A stretch of DNA of 40,419 nucleotides from Hominisplanchenecus murintestinalis (GTDB lineage: Bacteria; Bacillota; Clostridia; Lachnospirales; Lachnospiraceae), in the NCBI GenBank assembly GCA_004793585.1, contig SRZB01000032.1, positions 1 through 40,419 on the forward strand, written 5' to 3'. A model generated the notes under the pieces. That model was not told the DNA's origin. It saw only the letters and a program-made list of their open reading frames with translations, and ran no database searches. Position 1 is the stretch's first letter, and every line of letters starts with the position of its first letter. The position numbers were made by a program, and so were the translations under genes. Below are positions 1-9,062 of this stretch, piece by piece.

Positions 1-23
1 CTAAAGTATTGATTTTTCAAGGT

Positions 24-1175
24 TCAGCACACCAATCGGTGTGGGAAGTTTGAGTAAAGTAGTAAAACAGATTTTGTTTTACTATCACCATATTGCAATT
101 CAGTGAGGCATGTTTTTTTATAATATGTTTTTATAGCGTTATCCAGATAATCTGAAAAAGCATTTTTACTCATAGAATATGAATTCTCATACAAATCTGA
201 AATACTAAGAATTTTTACATATAAAACAAATCCGATTTTATGATACCATTCTCGCTTTTTAAACCATTCATCAAACCGTTGATAATGGTCTTTAACTTCC
301 TTCCAATTAAGGTTAAGATTCTCCTGATCATGTTTCTGCATCCTATTATTAAAAAATCTAAACGTCGCATAAGAATCTGCTTTTTGTTCCCCAGACATAA
401 GATCAAAAATCAATTCAATACGATTATCTTGTTTTTGGACATCACTAAGAAAATACCAAAGTCTATCATCTTGAAGTCCGTTTTCAATAGTATCCCATTC
501 TGCCGCAATTTCAAATTGTCGCTGGCGAATTCTATCTGCATCTTCTTTTCCATAATTTGAACTATTCAAAAACAACGCTTTTATAAGTTCAGAATTCGTC
601 AAACTAATTTTTCCAATATTAAGCCTTGAAAAGACAGGTATTGTATCTAATTCAGATGTTTCATACCATATAAACCTTGTATTAAATTTTATTTTCGATC
701 TAAATGCGCCCTTATCAAAATCTTGGTCTTTTTTTTCAAACCACTCCTCAATTGTTTTGTATGCCCTGCTAATATAATAAAAATCTATATTTGTATCGTT
801 AAGTTCTTGAGGCTTTTTTAAGAAGTCTTTTGTCCCTTTCCTAGTTTCATAATCAATTTCAAAAAGTAAATCCCTTTTATTCTCAACAAAATCCTGATTT
901 AGATAAAAAAGAATAAGGTATACAGTTGTTAATCGTTGCTGACCATCAATTAATTCATAATCATCACTCAACCTCTTTTTCACAACAAGTGGTTGAAGGC
1001 AGTACCATGTCTTTTCGTCACTATTAGGAATTTCCCTTGGTCTAAAATCATCAATATCATTCAACAAATCTGATACTTCTTGTTCTGTCCATCGATACCC
1101 TCTTTGATATGCTGGAACAAAAAAGGAACACTGGCATAAATTATTTACGGTTTTTAAACACAGATTATTTTCCAT
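24..1175 (-). CDS. DUF262 (GmrSD/ParB-fold) protein, 3'-truncated
   Basis: Residues 18-41 read FVPAYQRGYRW and onward, the opening of DUF262, and residues 76-81 give the family motif IDGQQR. This ParB-like NTPase fold belongs to GmrSD-type restriction enzymes that attack modified phage DNA. Full-length relatives are usually about 600-700 residues and end in a DUF1524 domain with an H-N-H-like nuclease centre. This protein has 383 residues and stops just after the helix that leads into DUF1524 (near YGDSKTKSVLLLY), so the nuclease half is absent. The last residues (FPHRLVC) do not look like the family, which suggests a junction near position 55-60. A -1 shift there would read to another stop at positions 1-3. 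A weak GAGGAAA site precedes the ATG. It is probably a non-functional remnant, though it could act with a separate partner beyond the window edge. Confidence 0.8.
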   Translation of the reverse strand: MENNLCLKTVNNLCQCSFFVPAYQRGYRWTEQEVSDLLNDIDDFRPREIPNSDEKTWYCLQPLVVKKRLSDDYELIDGQQRLTTVYLILFYLNQDFVENKRDLLFEIDYETRKGTKDFLKKPQELNDTNIDFYYISRAYKTIEEWFEKKDQDFDKGAFRSKIKFNTRFIWYETSELDTIPVFSRLNIGKISLTNSELIKALFLNSSNYGKEDADRIRQRQFEIAAEWDTIENGLQDDRLWYFLSDVQKQDNRIELIFDLMSGEQKADSYATFRFFNNRMQKHDQENLNLNWKEVKDHYQRFDEWFKKREWYHKIGFVLYVKILSISDLYENSYSMSKNAFSDYLDNAIKTYYKKTCLTELQYGDSKTKSVLLLYSNFPHRLVC

Positions 1176-1237
1176 ACATATTTCCTCATCTTTTCATCAA
1201 AATTTTTGTAGCTTAATTTATAACAAATCTTCTCGCT

Positions 1238-1585
1238 TTAGATAATTTTATAATGCTTCAACGCATCCTTTATCGCTTCCACTTTCTCTGCTGTCGGATG
1301 TTTCCTCGGCTGTTTCAATTCCTCTACCGCATTAGGGGCATCATACATCGGCAATCCTAACTCCCTTTTTACCTCTGCGATATATGCGGTATGTACTTTG
1401 AAGCCATACTTCGCTTCTATGTATTCCTTAATCATCTTATATGTAACTCGCTCTTTCGGCTTGTATGCTGCGGCTCTCTTGGCAATATTATCAAGCGGCA
1501 CTTTGCCCTCACCCTCACCAAACTCCACTTTTACGTTGATTACGCTGTCGGGTTTTTTGTGGGAAAGCATTACTACCGTCTCCAC
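1238..1585 (-). pseudogene. rlmD: rlmD 3'-end fragment, copy 1
   Basis: The 115 codons begin at GTG within the peptide HVETVVMLSHKK. HVETVV is the C-terminal signature of RlmD/TrmA-type uracil-C5 RNA methyltransferases, and the rest matches the extra tail carried by many Clostridia RlmD proteins (family knowledge, recalled not searched). None of the SAM-binding, catalytic Cys or iron-sulfur parts is present. Upstream the same frame reads CGDMF, then a stop, then FGTHVETVV, so the fragment is separated from any methyltransferase body. It is almost identical to the copy at 5173-5520: counting by eye gives about 17 mismatches in 348 bases. The two copies lie in the same orientation around the IetAS pair. 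No ribosome site is evident. It is most likely a recombination scar, not an expressed protein. Confidence 0.75.
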
Positions 1586-1743
1586 ATGAGTACCAAATTA
1601 GAACATATCCCCACAAAATTGCGGAAATATAGGCAATATTTATACAGTAGTAATACCGTTCGTGCAACCTATTTCCCACAAAATGTCCTCTAATTTATAC
1701 TTTCCACCGCAAAATCTTTTCTGTTAAAAAATATCAACTATAT

Positions 1744-3978
1744 TTATTCAAATTCAATGTCCTCATTGACTTTTTTATTAATATCAACTCTTGTCTGAAC
1801 ATCAATTTTATTAACTAACCAACCATTCAGAGTACAATTCTTAATAAATTCATCTATTCTATTGACACCATTGATTTCTTTTAATGTAACTACAACGCCA
1901 AAGCGAATCCCCATTCCATCTTTAGGATCTAAGCGGTTATTTGTTTTTATTTCCATTCCCCAATTTTTATTTTTATAAGATTTCTTAGGTTTCATTCTGT
2001 TTTTTGGTCTTTCTGCAACATATTTTACATTATCCCATTTTCTAAATCTTTCTCTTGCTTCGCCCTCCAAAAGAAAAAATCTTTCATTATCTAATATTAC
2101 ATCTTGATTCTGTTTATCGCCCTTAATATCCTCTATCTTCCCTTTATTATTGATTCTACCAAAATGTAAATTAAGTTCTGTATTTGTATAATCAACACCT
2201 TGTGTTCTATCACACATAGGAAAATAGCACATCGTTGCCCTTGCAATATAAGGGTATTTGTCATCTTTAATTGGAACTGGAAAATAATAATTATATGTAT
2301 TCCATTTTTCACTCACATCATATACCAGAAATTTAATTTCATCTTCTTTTGTATGAACAATATCATCTATTTTAATAGGTACTATACCATGTCCATATAA
2401 AGCAACCTCTTCTGGTGTCGGCTTTTCATTCCAATCTCTTGCAGCATCAATAAGCATCGCTTTTGCAACTTCTCTATTCAATCCCAAAATATCAATCAAG
2501 TATGACAATTTTCGGGCAATCCAAGGAGCCGCAAATGAAGTACCAGCAACATTTGCTTCTCCTAATGGTTCACAAACCTTAATATATTTTTCTTCACTCC
2601 CACCATAATAACTAACATCTGGTTTTGCAAAAAAGGATAATGCCAATCCTCTTCTTGCATACTTAGTTGACAAACCATTTTGAGTCACTGCATTAACTAC
2701 CATACTGTTTATTGAATCAGCAGGCGAGCCTATTTTCTCAATATCAGCACTAGGCTTATTCGTCCCTGCAACAACAAAAATAACATCATTTTCATATTGG
2801 ATTTTATCTAATACAGCAGCCTCTGCAGAAATAAAATTGTCATTAACTTCTTGATTACTTCCGAGCGAAATATTCCAAACCTTTATATCTTTATTATTTG
2901 CAATAATCTCTTTTATTTGTTTTGTAATAGTAAAAGAAGAAAATTTTGAACCTATCGCAACACCAAAATGGCGTACCCTAAATCTGCCACACCCGTCATC
3001 AAGCCAAGGATTTAATCTTGCGCCATCTACAATAATAGAATCCACCGCTGTACCATGACGATAATCATCTGGATTTTTAGGAAGATTATCGTCAATCATA
3101 TCATGATACTCTACCCATTCGCCAAAATAAACACGTTTATCAAATAACGTATCAATCACGCCAATAGTTGGCTCAATAGTTGGAGAAGGCATATATAGAG
3201 TCCCTTGCTGATATTCCTGAATGAAGTCTTCTGGAGACAATTCTGATAAATCCTCTGTTGCCATAGAAACAAGATATGGAGCTTTCTCAAATAAAATCTG
3301 TAATTGATTTTCATCTAAAAATACTGTCTGATTATCTAATATTCTACTTTTTAAAATGTCGATTCCAATATTTTTGAATAACATTTTTGTATCTGTATGC
3401 GTATTATACAATGTTATGATACTTTGTTTTAATTGGCGTGTCGCCATTTCCACTTCAAAATCTTCAATATATGAAACGTCTGCGACTACCTGTTTAAACG
3501 TAGATTTAGCTATTGAAAATCGAGAAAATGGTATTTTATCCATTGTTTTTTTATCTTCAAAAGTAACTTTATCTATTCCATTTTGAAACTTCTCTTTGAT
3601 TATATCACTTGTTCTTAAAAGTAGTTCTATACTTTCATCCAAATCTTCCATATCAAGAAAGTACGTAATAATATGTTTCGTTTTTTCTTTGTTAAATTTA
3701 GCGCCTACAATAGCGTAATTAGAATCTTTTCCTTTAAACAATCCTGCAATTCGATTACTCTTTGCAACTATTTTATTATAATGAACACTAATCAATATCC
3801 CCTCAAAAGGTTTTCTTTCTTGTTTCCAAAATTCTTTGATTTGACCTATTCTTTCTACCAATCTAAGCAACTGTTCTCTTGTTACTATTTTTTTGCTATT
3901 CATAGACGCTCCACCGCCGCCACCAGTTTTTGAGGCTTGAACAAACCGCTTTCCTTTTAATTCCAGTACATTATTCAT
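1744..3978 (-). CDS. ietS: Subtilisin-like serine protease, IetS-type
   Basis: This 744-residue protein has an S8 subtilase core in its middle. The expected triad is visible: Asp276 in IGVIDTLF, His308 in RHGTAVDSI and Ser481 in AGTSFAAP, with Asn407 (VVAGTN) in the oxyanion-hole position. There is no signal peptide, so it should act in the cytoplasm. The first 260 residues are a separate N-terminal region (with a Gly-rich stretch at 19-23) and about 200 residues follow the protease core. The start is supported by GGAGG in the end of the upstream ATPase gene, which it overlaps by 8 bases. Cytoplasmic subtilase plus AAA+ ATPase is the composition of IetAS, first described as a plasmid stability pair and later reported as an antiphage system. 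The triggering signal and protease substrate are not known to me. Pairing and motifs are seen; the defence role is by family. Confidence 0.8.
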   Translation of the reverse strand: MNNVLELKGKRFVQASKTGGGGGASMNSKKIVTREQLLRLVERIGQIKEFWKQERKPFEGILISVHYNKIVAKSNRIAGLFKGKDSNYAIVGAKFNKEKTKHIITYFLDMEDLDESIELLLRTSDIIKEKFQNGIDKVTFEDKKTMDKIPFSRFSIAKSTFKQVVADVSYIEDFEVEMATRQLKQSIITLYNTHTDTKMLFKNIGIDILKSRILDNQTVFLDENQLQILFEKAPYLVSMATEDLSELSPEDFIQEYQQGTLYMPSPTIEPTIGVIDTLFDKRVYFGEWVEYHDMIDDNLPKNPDDYRHGTAVDSIIVDGARLNPWLDDGCGRFRVRHFGVAIGSKFSSFTITKQIKEIIANNKDIKVWNISLGSNQEVNDNFISAEAAVLDKIQYENDVIFVVAGTNKPSADIEKIGSPADSINSMVVNAVTQNGLSTKYARRGLALSFFAKPDVSYYGGSEEKYIKVCEPLGEANVAGTSFAAPWIARKLSYLIDILGLNREVAKAMLIDAARDWNEKPTPEEVALYGHGIVPIKIDDIVHTKEDEIKFLVYDVSEKWNTYNYYFPVPIKDDKYPYIARATMCYFPMCDRTQGVDYTNTELNLHFGRINNKGKIEDIKGDKQNQDVILDNERFFLLEGEARERFRKWDNVKYVAERPKNRMKPKKSYKNKNWGMEIKTNNRLDPKDGMGIRFGVVVTLKEINGVNRIDEFIKNCTLNGWLVNKIDVQTRVDINKKVNEDIEFE

Positions 3979-5038
3979 TAATTTCTTCCTCCTTACTTAA
4001 TTTTCTGGATACAGTGCTTTTAGATTCTCCCTTGAGCTTTTCTATTTCTCTGACCGTAAATCCTTGTGTATGAAGTTGTTCTATATCTATTTCTTCTAAA
4101 TTACCTATCAAATAATTATAAAGCCTTCTCAAATAATCATATTCTATATTTACATCGCTGAATGCTAAAGACGTTTTTATAATATTCTTCAATTCCCCTG
4201 GATAAGGCAAATCAGACGATACCCTCAATATTTTCTTAAACAATCTGGTATCTTTAGGAATGCCTTTAAAATTTTTAATAAAAGATATAAAATAATACTC
4301 TGCAACTTCCAATAAATCTTCTTTGCTATATCTATTAAAATTAATTATTGCATCAAAACGTCTAATTAGAGCTTTATCAAAATTGGAATACAAATTTGTT
4401 GTCGCAATAATTACTATTTCCTTGTTCAAATCAGTTAATCTATCAAGCTCTCTCAATATAGTTGAAGTAACCCGCCCCATTTCTCGTACATCATTCCTAT
4501 TAACTCTATCTAAGGCAATCACATCTATTTCATCGAATAAAATAACAATTTTATTTGAATATGGAATCATATTTATCTCAGTAAAAACACTGGCAATATT
4601 TTTATTAGTTTGACCTAGTTTACTATCAATTAAATGCTCAAAGTCAACACAATATAATGTTCTGCCAAGCAACCTTGCTATATGTTTCGCAGCTTCTGTT
4701 TTTCCACTACCTGGCAGTCCTTCAAGCAAAAATTTATTTATCCCTATATTATGATTAACTGCATTAATAATACCTTTTATATCATTAGATATTGCTACCG
4801 GCAAATTCAATGGTTGCAGTTCTCTAATATCTATCTGTTTTAAAAATTCACTTTCAAAATCACTAGCCTGTGGAACATACAAGTTAGATTCTGCTATTAA
4901 CCCCATTATATATTCAGCCAGCTGATAATCACCAATAGCATCAAAATATTTCGCTATGCTTACTGCCTCATTTCTAAATGCATTCTCATTTTTTTCAACA
5001 TGATATTTTATTAAGTTTAATATATTTTGTTTTTTCAC
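3971..5038 (-). CDS. ietA: AAA+ ATPase, IetA-type
   Basis: The protein has 355 residues. It has Walker A GLPGSGKT (107-114), Walker B ILFDEID (166-172), sensor-1 ATTN (212-215) and an arginine-finger-like RRFD (226-229), the layout of classic AAA+ proteins of the FtsH/spastin-like type. Residues 1-100 are a helical N-terminal region and the C-terminal 100 residues include a possible helix-turn-helix (TVREIEKLKGESKSTVSRKL). It starts with GTG behind GGAGGTG, and its 3' end overlaps ietS, so the two are translated together. In IetAS pairs the ATPase is thought to control or deliver substrate to the protease; in the plasmid version it behaves as the antidote. Expression probably depends on the promoter and tandem repeats just upstream. 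The HTH-like tail raises the possibility of self-regulation, which is inference. Confidence 0.8.
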   Translation of the reverse strand: MKKQNILNLIKYHVEKNENAFRNEAVSIAKYFDAIGDYQLAEYIMGLIAESNLYVPQASDFESEFLKQIDIRELQPLNLPVAISNDIKGIINAVNHNIGINKFLLEGLPGSGKTEAAKHIARLLGRTLYCVDFEHLIDSKLGQTNKNIASVFTEINMIPYSNKIVILFDEIDVIALDRVNRNDVREMGRVTSTILRELDRLTDLNKEIVIIATTNLYSNFDKALIRRFDAIINFNRYSKEDLLEVAEYYFISFIKNFKGIPKDTRLFKKILRVSSDLPYPGELKNIIKTSLAFSDVNIEYDYLRRLYNYLIGNLEEIDIEQLHTQGFTVREIEKLKGESKSTVSRKLSKEEEINE

Positions 5039-5066
5039 AAGAGCGCACCTCCAATTACTTTTTTAT

Positions 5067-5108
5067 ATTATATCATATATCGGGACAAAATAATACTGTT
5101 TTGGGACA
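5067..5108 (-). promoter_or_regulatory. ietAS promoter with tandem GGGACA operators
   Basis: On the minus strand an extended -10 (TGATATAAT) lies 28 bases upstream of the GTG start. The -35 position reads only TATTAT, so the promoter should be weak alone. Two copies of TTTTGTCCC (GGGACA on the plus strand at 5082-5087 and 5103-5108) lie 21 bp apart, exactly two helical turns, covering the region upstream of the -10. This spacing fits binding of a dimer or two regulator molecules on one DNA face. The regulator is unknown; the HTH-like tail of IetA is one candidate. Confidence 0.5.
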
Positions 5109-5172
5109 AAAAATAAATTTATACTAACTGAACTAAAAAAGCCGCCTGTACAACATCAGACGACTATATTAG

Positions 5173-5520
5173 TTAAATTATCTCAAAATGTTTCAAAGCA
5201 TCCTTTATCGCTTCCATTTTCTCCGCCGTCGGATGTTTCCTCGGCTGTTTCAATTCCTCTACCGCATTAGGGGCATCATACATCGGCAATCCTAACTCCC
5301 TCTTTACCTCTGCGATATATGCGGTATGTACTTTGAAGCCATACTTCGCTTCTATGTACTCCTTAATCATCTTATATGTAACTCGCTCTTTCGGTTTGTA
5401 CGCTTCGGCTCTCTTGGCAATATTATCAAGCGGCACTTTTCCCTCACCCTCGCCAAACTCGACTTTTACGTTGATTACGCTGTCGGGTTTTTTGTGGGAA
5501 AGCATTACAACCGTCTCCAC
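5173..5520 (-). pseudogene. rlmD: rlmD 3'-end fragment, copy 2
   Basis: This is the second 115-codon RlmD C-terminal tail. It differs from copy 1 at four residues (A to E, V to M, Y to F, K to E). The frame is open further upstream than in copy 1 and reads RRYFATVHISLD, then PKTDINQDVSCHVETVV, before meeting a stop at 5617-5619. The sequence before HVETVV is therefore different in the two copies, which fits recombination at or near this codon. The change of context is what one expects if separate elements each brought or rebuilt the tail. No methyltransferase catalytic part is present, so it should not be functional. Confidence 0.75.
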
Positions 5521-5905
5521 ATGGCACGATACGTCCTGATTGATGTCAGTTTTGGGGAACCGATCCAGACTAATGTGGACTGTAGCAAAATATCTCCGTT
5601 TGTTTGCGGAAACATATCAACAAATTCTGTAGCAAAAAATTATGGACGTAACTCGCTATCCATATCACAGCCTGAACCTCGCCCGTCCACGGAAAAAGTT
5701 CAACTTTTTTATTCGTTTCTACTATTATAGTGATTCCAACATAAAAGTCAAATTTTGCGTGAAACCGCCATCGCCTCAACCTTGTCCGTTCTTCCTACAA
5801 AGAACAGGTCAACGGCTATTTTTCGCCCCGACTGATGGCTCAACTTCCATGCACTCGACCTTATCATACCTGAAAATCCAGCATTGAAAGAGAGAACCGA
5901 TCCTA
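5521..5905. other. Degenerate intergenic DNA after the RhuM gene
   Basis: These 385 bases hold no convincing gene. Short open frames exist on both strands but none has a ribosome site or a recognisable motif. On the minus strand the peptide leading into the rlmD tail is open only back to about 5616. A neighbouring minus frame (5570-5779) encodes a related-looking string (FRKQTEIFCYSPH versus VSANKRRYFATVHI comes from the same bases), so no extra gene is implied. I read it as the decayed 3' flank of the defence operon joined to the IetAS cassette. Confidence 0.5.
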
Positions 5906-7003
5906 TTACTTCTTCGCATTCTCTTCCAATTCCAGCATGTATTTATCAAAGTCAGACATGAACAATCTGTCCTGAATAACACGATACTTTTCAAATTCAG
6001 TCTCCGCTTTTGCCTTTGCAATCTCTGCTGTAATCTTACCTGCATCCTGAAGGACCTCTCTGTCATCTGCCATCAGGAATAAATCCAGACGCTTTGCCCA
6101 ATCCTCCATTGTCATCGGAATGTGACGTTCAGCACGATCCTCTGCCAGATCCAGATACGCCGAAACAATACGCTCTAATGAACGCATTTCCTGCTCTGAA
6201 AGATAATTCTTCGCAACACTCACATCACTTTTTACAATCTTTCCTTCCGGTGCTGCCGCCCATGTAGTTAATCCCATATGTGGCTTGCCTGCATCTGCTC
6301 GCTCATAAATTAACTCTGCTGCCGTATGTCCGTGAACTGCATAATGCATTTTATTCTGCACCTTGGCAAAAAACTGCTTGGTCGTTTTTGCTGTGCGGTC
6401 GTAATCAAGAGCTGTAGCATAGATGTCTGTTATCTTCTGATAAAACCTACGCTCAGATAAACGGATCTCGCGAATCTGCTCAAGCAAACGGTCAAAGTAC
6501 TCTGTTGTGAGCACGGAACCACCGTTTTTCAGACGCTCATCATCCATAACCCATCCTTTGATGGTATAGTCCTTTACAATGCCATTGGCCCACTTACGAA
6601 ACTGCACTGCTCGCTCATTATTTACCTTAAATCCAACTGCAATAATCATTTGAAGATTATAGTGTTTTGTATCACGAGTAACCTGACGTGAACCTTCGGT
6701 TTGAACTATCCGGAATTTCCGGACAGTTGCCTCTTCCTCAAGTTCTGAGTCGGAATAAATCTTCTTAATATGTTCATTGATTGTACGAACATCTACGTCA
6801 TATAGTGTGGCCATCATCTTCTGCGTCAGCCATATATTCTCATCCTCATAGCGCATCTCAATACTGTCCTGCTGATCGCCTACAGAAGCGACATAGGTCA
6901 AATATTCTGCAGCGCTGGAACGGATGGTTATTTCATCTTTTTTCTTTTTCAAATAGGAATCCTCCTTTAACGTTCCCAGATCATTATTCTGCCTGTGCAT
7001 CAT
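5906..7003 (-). CDS. RhuM-family protein
   Basis: The 365-residue protein matches the Virulence_RhuM family. After a charged leader, residues 50-70 read IWLTQKMMATLYDVDVRTINEHI, a helix-turn-helix-like segment, followed by the family block RQVTRDTKHYNLQMIIAVGFKV and then ERAVQFRKWA. A family C-terminal half follows. RhuM genes are repeatedly found next to or inside type I restriction loci and genomic islands; the biochemical role is unsettled, and the virulence name comes from a Salmonella island gene. Here it is the last gene of the defence operon, overlapping the DUF262 nuclease gene by 20 bases, so it is translated from the same message. Two adjacent ATG codons are possible starts; no strong ribosome site decides between them. 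Function could be regulatory or a DNA-binding accessory to restriction. Confidence 0.8.
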   Translation of the reverse strand: MMHRQNNDLGTLKEDSYLKKKKDEITIRSSAAEYLTYVASVGDQQDSIEMRYEDENIWLTQKMMATLYDVDVRTINEHIKKIYSDSELEEEATVRKFRIVQTEGSRQVTRDTKHYNLQMIIAVGFKVNNERAVQFRKWANGIVKDYTIKGWVMDDERLKNGGSVLTTEYFDRLLEQIREIRLSERRFYQKITDIYATALDYDRTAKTTKQFFAKVQNKMHYAVHGHTAAELIYERADAGKPHMGLTTWAAAPEGKIVKSDVSVAKNYLSEQEMRSLERIVSAYLDLAEDRAERHIPMTMEDWAKRLDLFLMADDREVLQDAGKITAEIAKAKAETEFEKYRVIQDRLFMSDFDKYMLELEENAKK

Positions 7004-9050
7004 AGGATTGCTTCACAATTTCCATAATTTGATCTAATTCATCCTGATGCTCCATAAACAATTCTACATCACCATTTCCCCAACGACCTAAACCTGTAAT
7101 ATCCTTGCAGATACCGTTAGGATCATTAATCTCTGAAAACTTCATATTAATCGAAATACGCAATCTTTGTTTCTGGAAGACAATATCAACAAAATTAGTA
7201 TCCAGCTTATAAGCAACATACAACTTTTTATATTCCTTCTTCACCGCTGGAGATAAGTTCATAATACGCTTATCCAAAGACTCAAACAGCATTCTTGTAA
7301 AAGCATTAACATCATATGATTCTAAGGAATACTTCTGCACTGTTTTTTCTTCTGCTTGATATGGTGCTAGTTCTGCAGCTGTTAAAGTTGGATATGGCCA
7401 AATAGTTTCTGCTTTCTTTGCTAATTCATTTGCTCTCTCTTGGATGTGTTTCTCATTCCATTCATTCTGCAAAACCACATATTTATTAAGCCTAAGTGCA
7501 CTTTCCTTAAATCCACCTGGCATATCCATCTTATCCAAGAAAGGCCTGTCACTCATCTCGGAATTATATGCAGTCAAAGTAAGATTGCCAATTGTATGTA
7601 AATATTTTTTCTGGACCTCCTGCCACTCAGGGCCAAGATCAGTTTGCCACTCCAAAGAAAGGTTTTTGTTTTGCGGCATAATATGCTCAATGGTGTAATT
7701 TTCTATAGTAATTGGAGCCTTGTTTTCAAAGTTTTCCAATCGACTTAGGATATAATTTCTAGCACGCATATTATAAATATCACGGTTTACGAATGCACCT
7801 TCAAACTTATCGTTATCTGGAAATTCTTTATAAGTATCCTGCATTACAAAGAATGCCTTAACAGAATTCAGGTAATCGTCTGGTTTAATATAATTCTTCA
7901 ACGTTGCAAAGGTCTTGTTCATCGAATTAGTCGGAATTTCGCAAATTGCACGTCTCAGGACATAGCTAATACAAAGCTTCAGAATTTCCTTCAACTCATC
8001 TGATGTTATCAGTTCTTCGGTACAGTCATGATGAATTTTCAGTAAGAACGGATAAGATACTTCCATTCTCAAATCAATAATATCTTCATATAACTTCTTT
8101 AAATCCGTATCAGAATTTCGCTTAAATACGATGTTAGTGTAATATTTTGCGTAGTCCAGCAAATCTTGACATAGTTCTCTAATACTTCCAAATTCGCAGT
8201 TCAAGTGATACAACTTGAACTCTTCATATACACGTCCTTGCTTTGGAATACGAGAAAGCTTCATGGTCAAGTAATGGCGGAAAAAAGCATCCATTACAGA
8301 TCCTTGCGTTTCATAAATAAACAGTTGTTCCATAGGCCGCCAGAGATGCTCATATACATAAGTTTGCTCTGATGGCTCTAATCCCATCAAAACATAGTTA
8401 CGAATCAAATCAGATTCTGAAAGTTCCTTACCGGTAGAGTTCAAGCTTTCAAAAATTGCCTGTGCATCGTCTACAGTACGGTCTAACGTGATATTAACAA
8501 TCTGTAATTTTCCAATTGACTCGTATACCTCTGCAGGCTGAATTTCTTTATCAGCCAGCTTGTTAGCGAAAAAGTTGTAATTTTCAATCAGCCTTGATCG
8601 AGTACCTTCTGCAATTGGCTTTTCCTCAACAAGGCTTATAAGAATGTCCCGATCTGTTTCGGTTAACAGTAACTTATACCGTTCATCACCATTTTCGTAC
8701 TCATTTTTTAGAAGCATATTATCTATACGACGAGCATTAATTGTTGTGTCACCAGGATTCTTTATTGCATAATCGCGCAAAGCCAGGAGAAGAAGAGTTA
8801 ACGTAGTCATTCGCTGCTGCCCATCAATAATCATATACTTCTGGACACCTGTTGGCATTGCCTGCTCAGCAATATTAACAATAGATCCAACAAAATGACC
8901 AGCTTTACCTTTTCTCTGCATCTCTACAATATCGTTCCATAGTCGTTTACACTGATCAATGTCCCAGCTGTAAAATCGCTGATAAACTGGAATCAAAAAC
9001 TGTTTATTTCCATTTAATATCTCATAGATATTGCCTTTACGTGCATCCAT
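6984..9050 (-). CDS. DUF262-DUF1524-DUF5655 nuclease (GmrSD-like)
   Basis: This is a complete 688-residue three-domain protein. DUF262 occupies the N-terminus (FLIPVYQRFYSW at 18-29; IDGQQR at 75-80). DUF1524 follows with the H-N-H-like centre EHIMPQ near residue 457 and HTIGNLTLTAYN about 35 residues later. The last 110 residues (VDIVFQKQRLRI through GRWGNGDVELF) fit DUF5655. GmrSD-type enzymes use the NTPase part to license cleavage of DNA carrying glucosylated or otherwise modified bases, so this gene complements the neighbouring type I system, which attacks unmodified DNA. GGAGG six bases before the ATG sets the start. It lies 12 bases after hsdR and overlaps the RhuM gene, so all three belong to one message. 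Modified-base specificity cannot be read from the sequence. Confidence 0.85.
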   Translation of the reverse strand: MDARKGNIYEILNGNKQFLIPVYQRFYSWDIDQCKRLWNDIVEMQRKGKAGHFVGSIVNIAEQAMPTGVQKYMIIDGQQRMTTLTLLLLALRDYAIKNPGDTTINARRIDNMLLKNEYENGDERYKLLLTETDRDILISLVEEKPIAEGTRSRLIENYNFFANKLADKEIQPAEVYESIGKLQIVNITLDRTVDDAQAIFESLNSTGKELSESDLIRNYVLMGLEPSEQTYVYEHLWRPMEQLFIYETQGSVMDAFFRHYLTMKLSRIPKQGRVYEEFKLYHLNCEFGSIRELCQDLLDYAKYYTNIVFKRNSDTDLKKLYEDIIDLRMEVSYPFLLKIHHDCTEELITSDELKEILKLCISYVLRRAICEIPTNSMNKTFATLKNYIKPDDYLNSVKAFFVMQDTYKEFPDNDKFEGAFVNRDIYNMRARNYILSRLENFENKAPITIENYTIEHIMPQNKNLSLEWQTDLGPEWQEVQKKYLHTIGNLTLTAYNSEMSDRPFLDKMDMPGGFKESALRLNKYVVLQNEWNEKHIQERANELAKKAETIWPYPTLTAAELAPYQAEEKTVQKYSLESYDVNAFTRMLFESLDKRIMNLSPAVKKEYKKLYVAYKLDTNFVDIVFQKQRLRISINMKFSEINDPNGICKDITGLGRWGNGDVELFMEHQDELDQIMEIVKQSYDAQAE

Positions 9051-9062
9051 ACCGCACCTCCA

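Larger units (their letters stand above)
1238..5520 (-). mobile_element. IetAS cassette bracketed by rlmD-tail direct repeats
   Basis: A two-gene ATPase/protease defence module and its promoter lie exactly between two direct copies (1238-1585 and 5173-5520) of the rlmD 3' end. Established background: the 3' end of rumA/rlmD is an integration site for several Firmicutes integrative elements, which restore the gene end on insertion. Inference: each tail marks a past insertion at that target, and the module plus one tail forms the inserted unit. The direct repeats would also let homologous recombination delete the module cleanly. No integrase gene is present in this segment, so an independent current mobility is not claimed. 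Confidence 0.45.

Noticed and set aside
1238-1585. The 115-residue frames as independent small regulators.
   Set aside because: The HVETVV start lies in the middle of an open peptide, there is no ribosome site, and the sequence matches the RlmD C-terminal extension.
5570-5887. Short open frames on both strands between the rlmD tail and the RhuM gene.
   Set aside because: No ribosome sites, no recognisable motifs and mutual overlap; treated as non-coding.
5906-7003. The RhuM-like gene as a Fic or Bro-type antirepressor.
   Set aside because: No Fic HPFxxGNG motif is present and the central block fits RhuM better than Bro-N.
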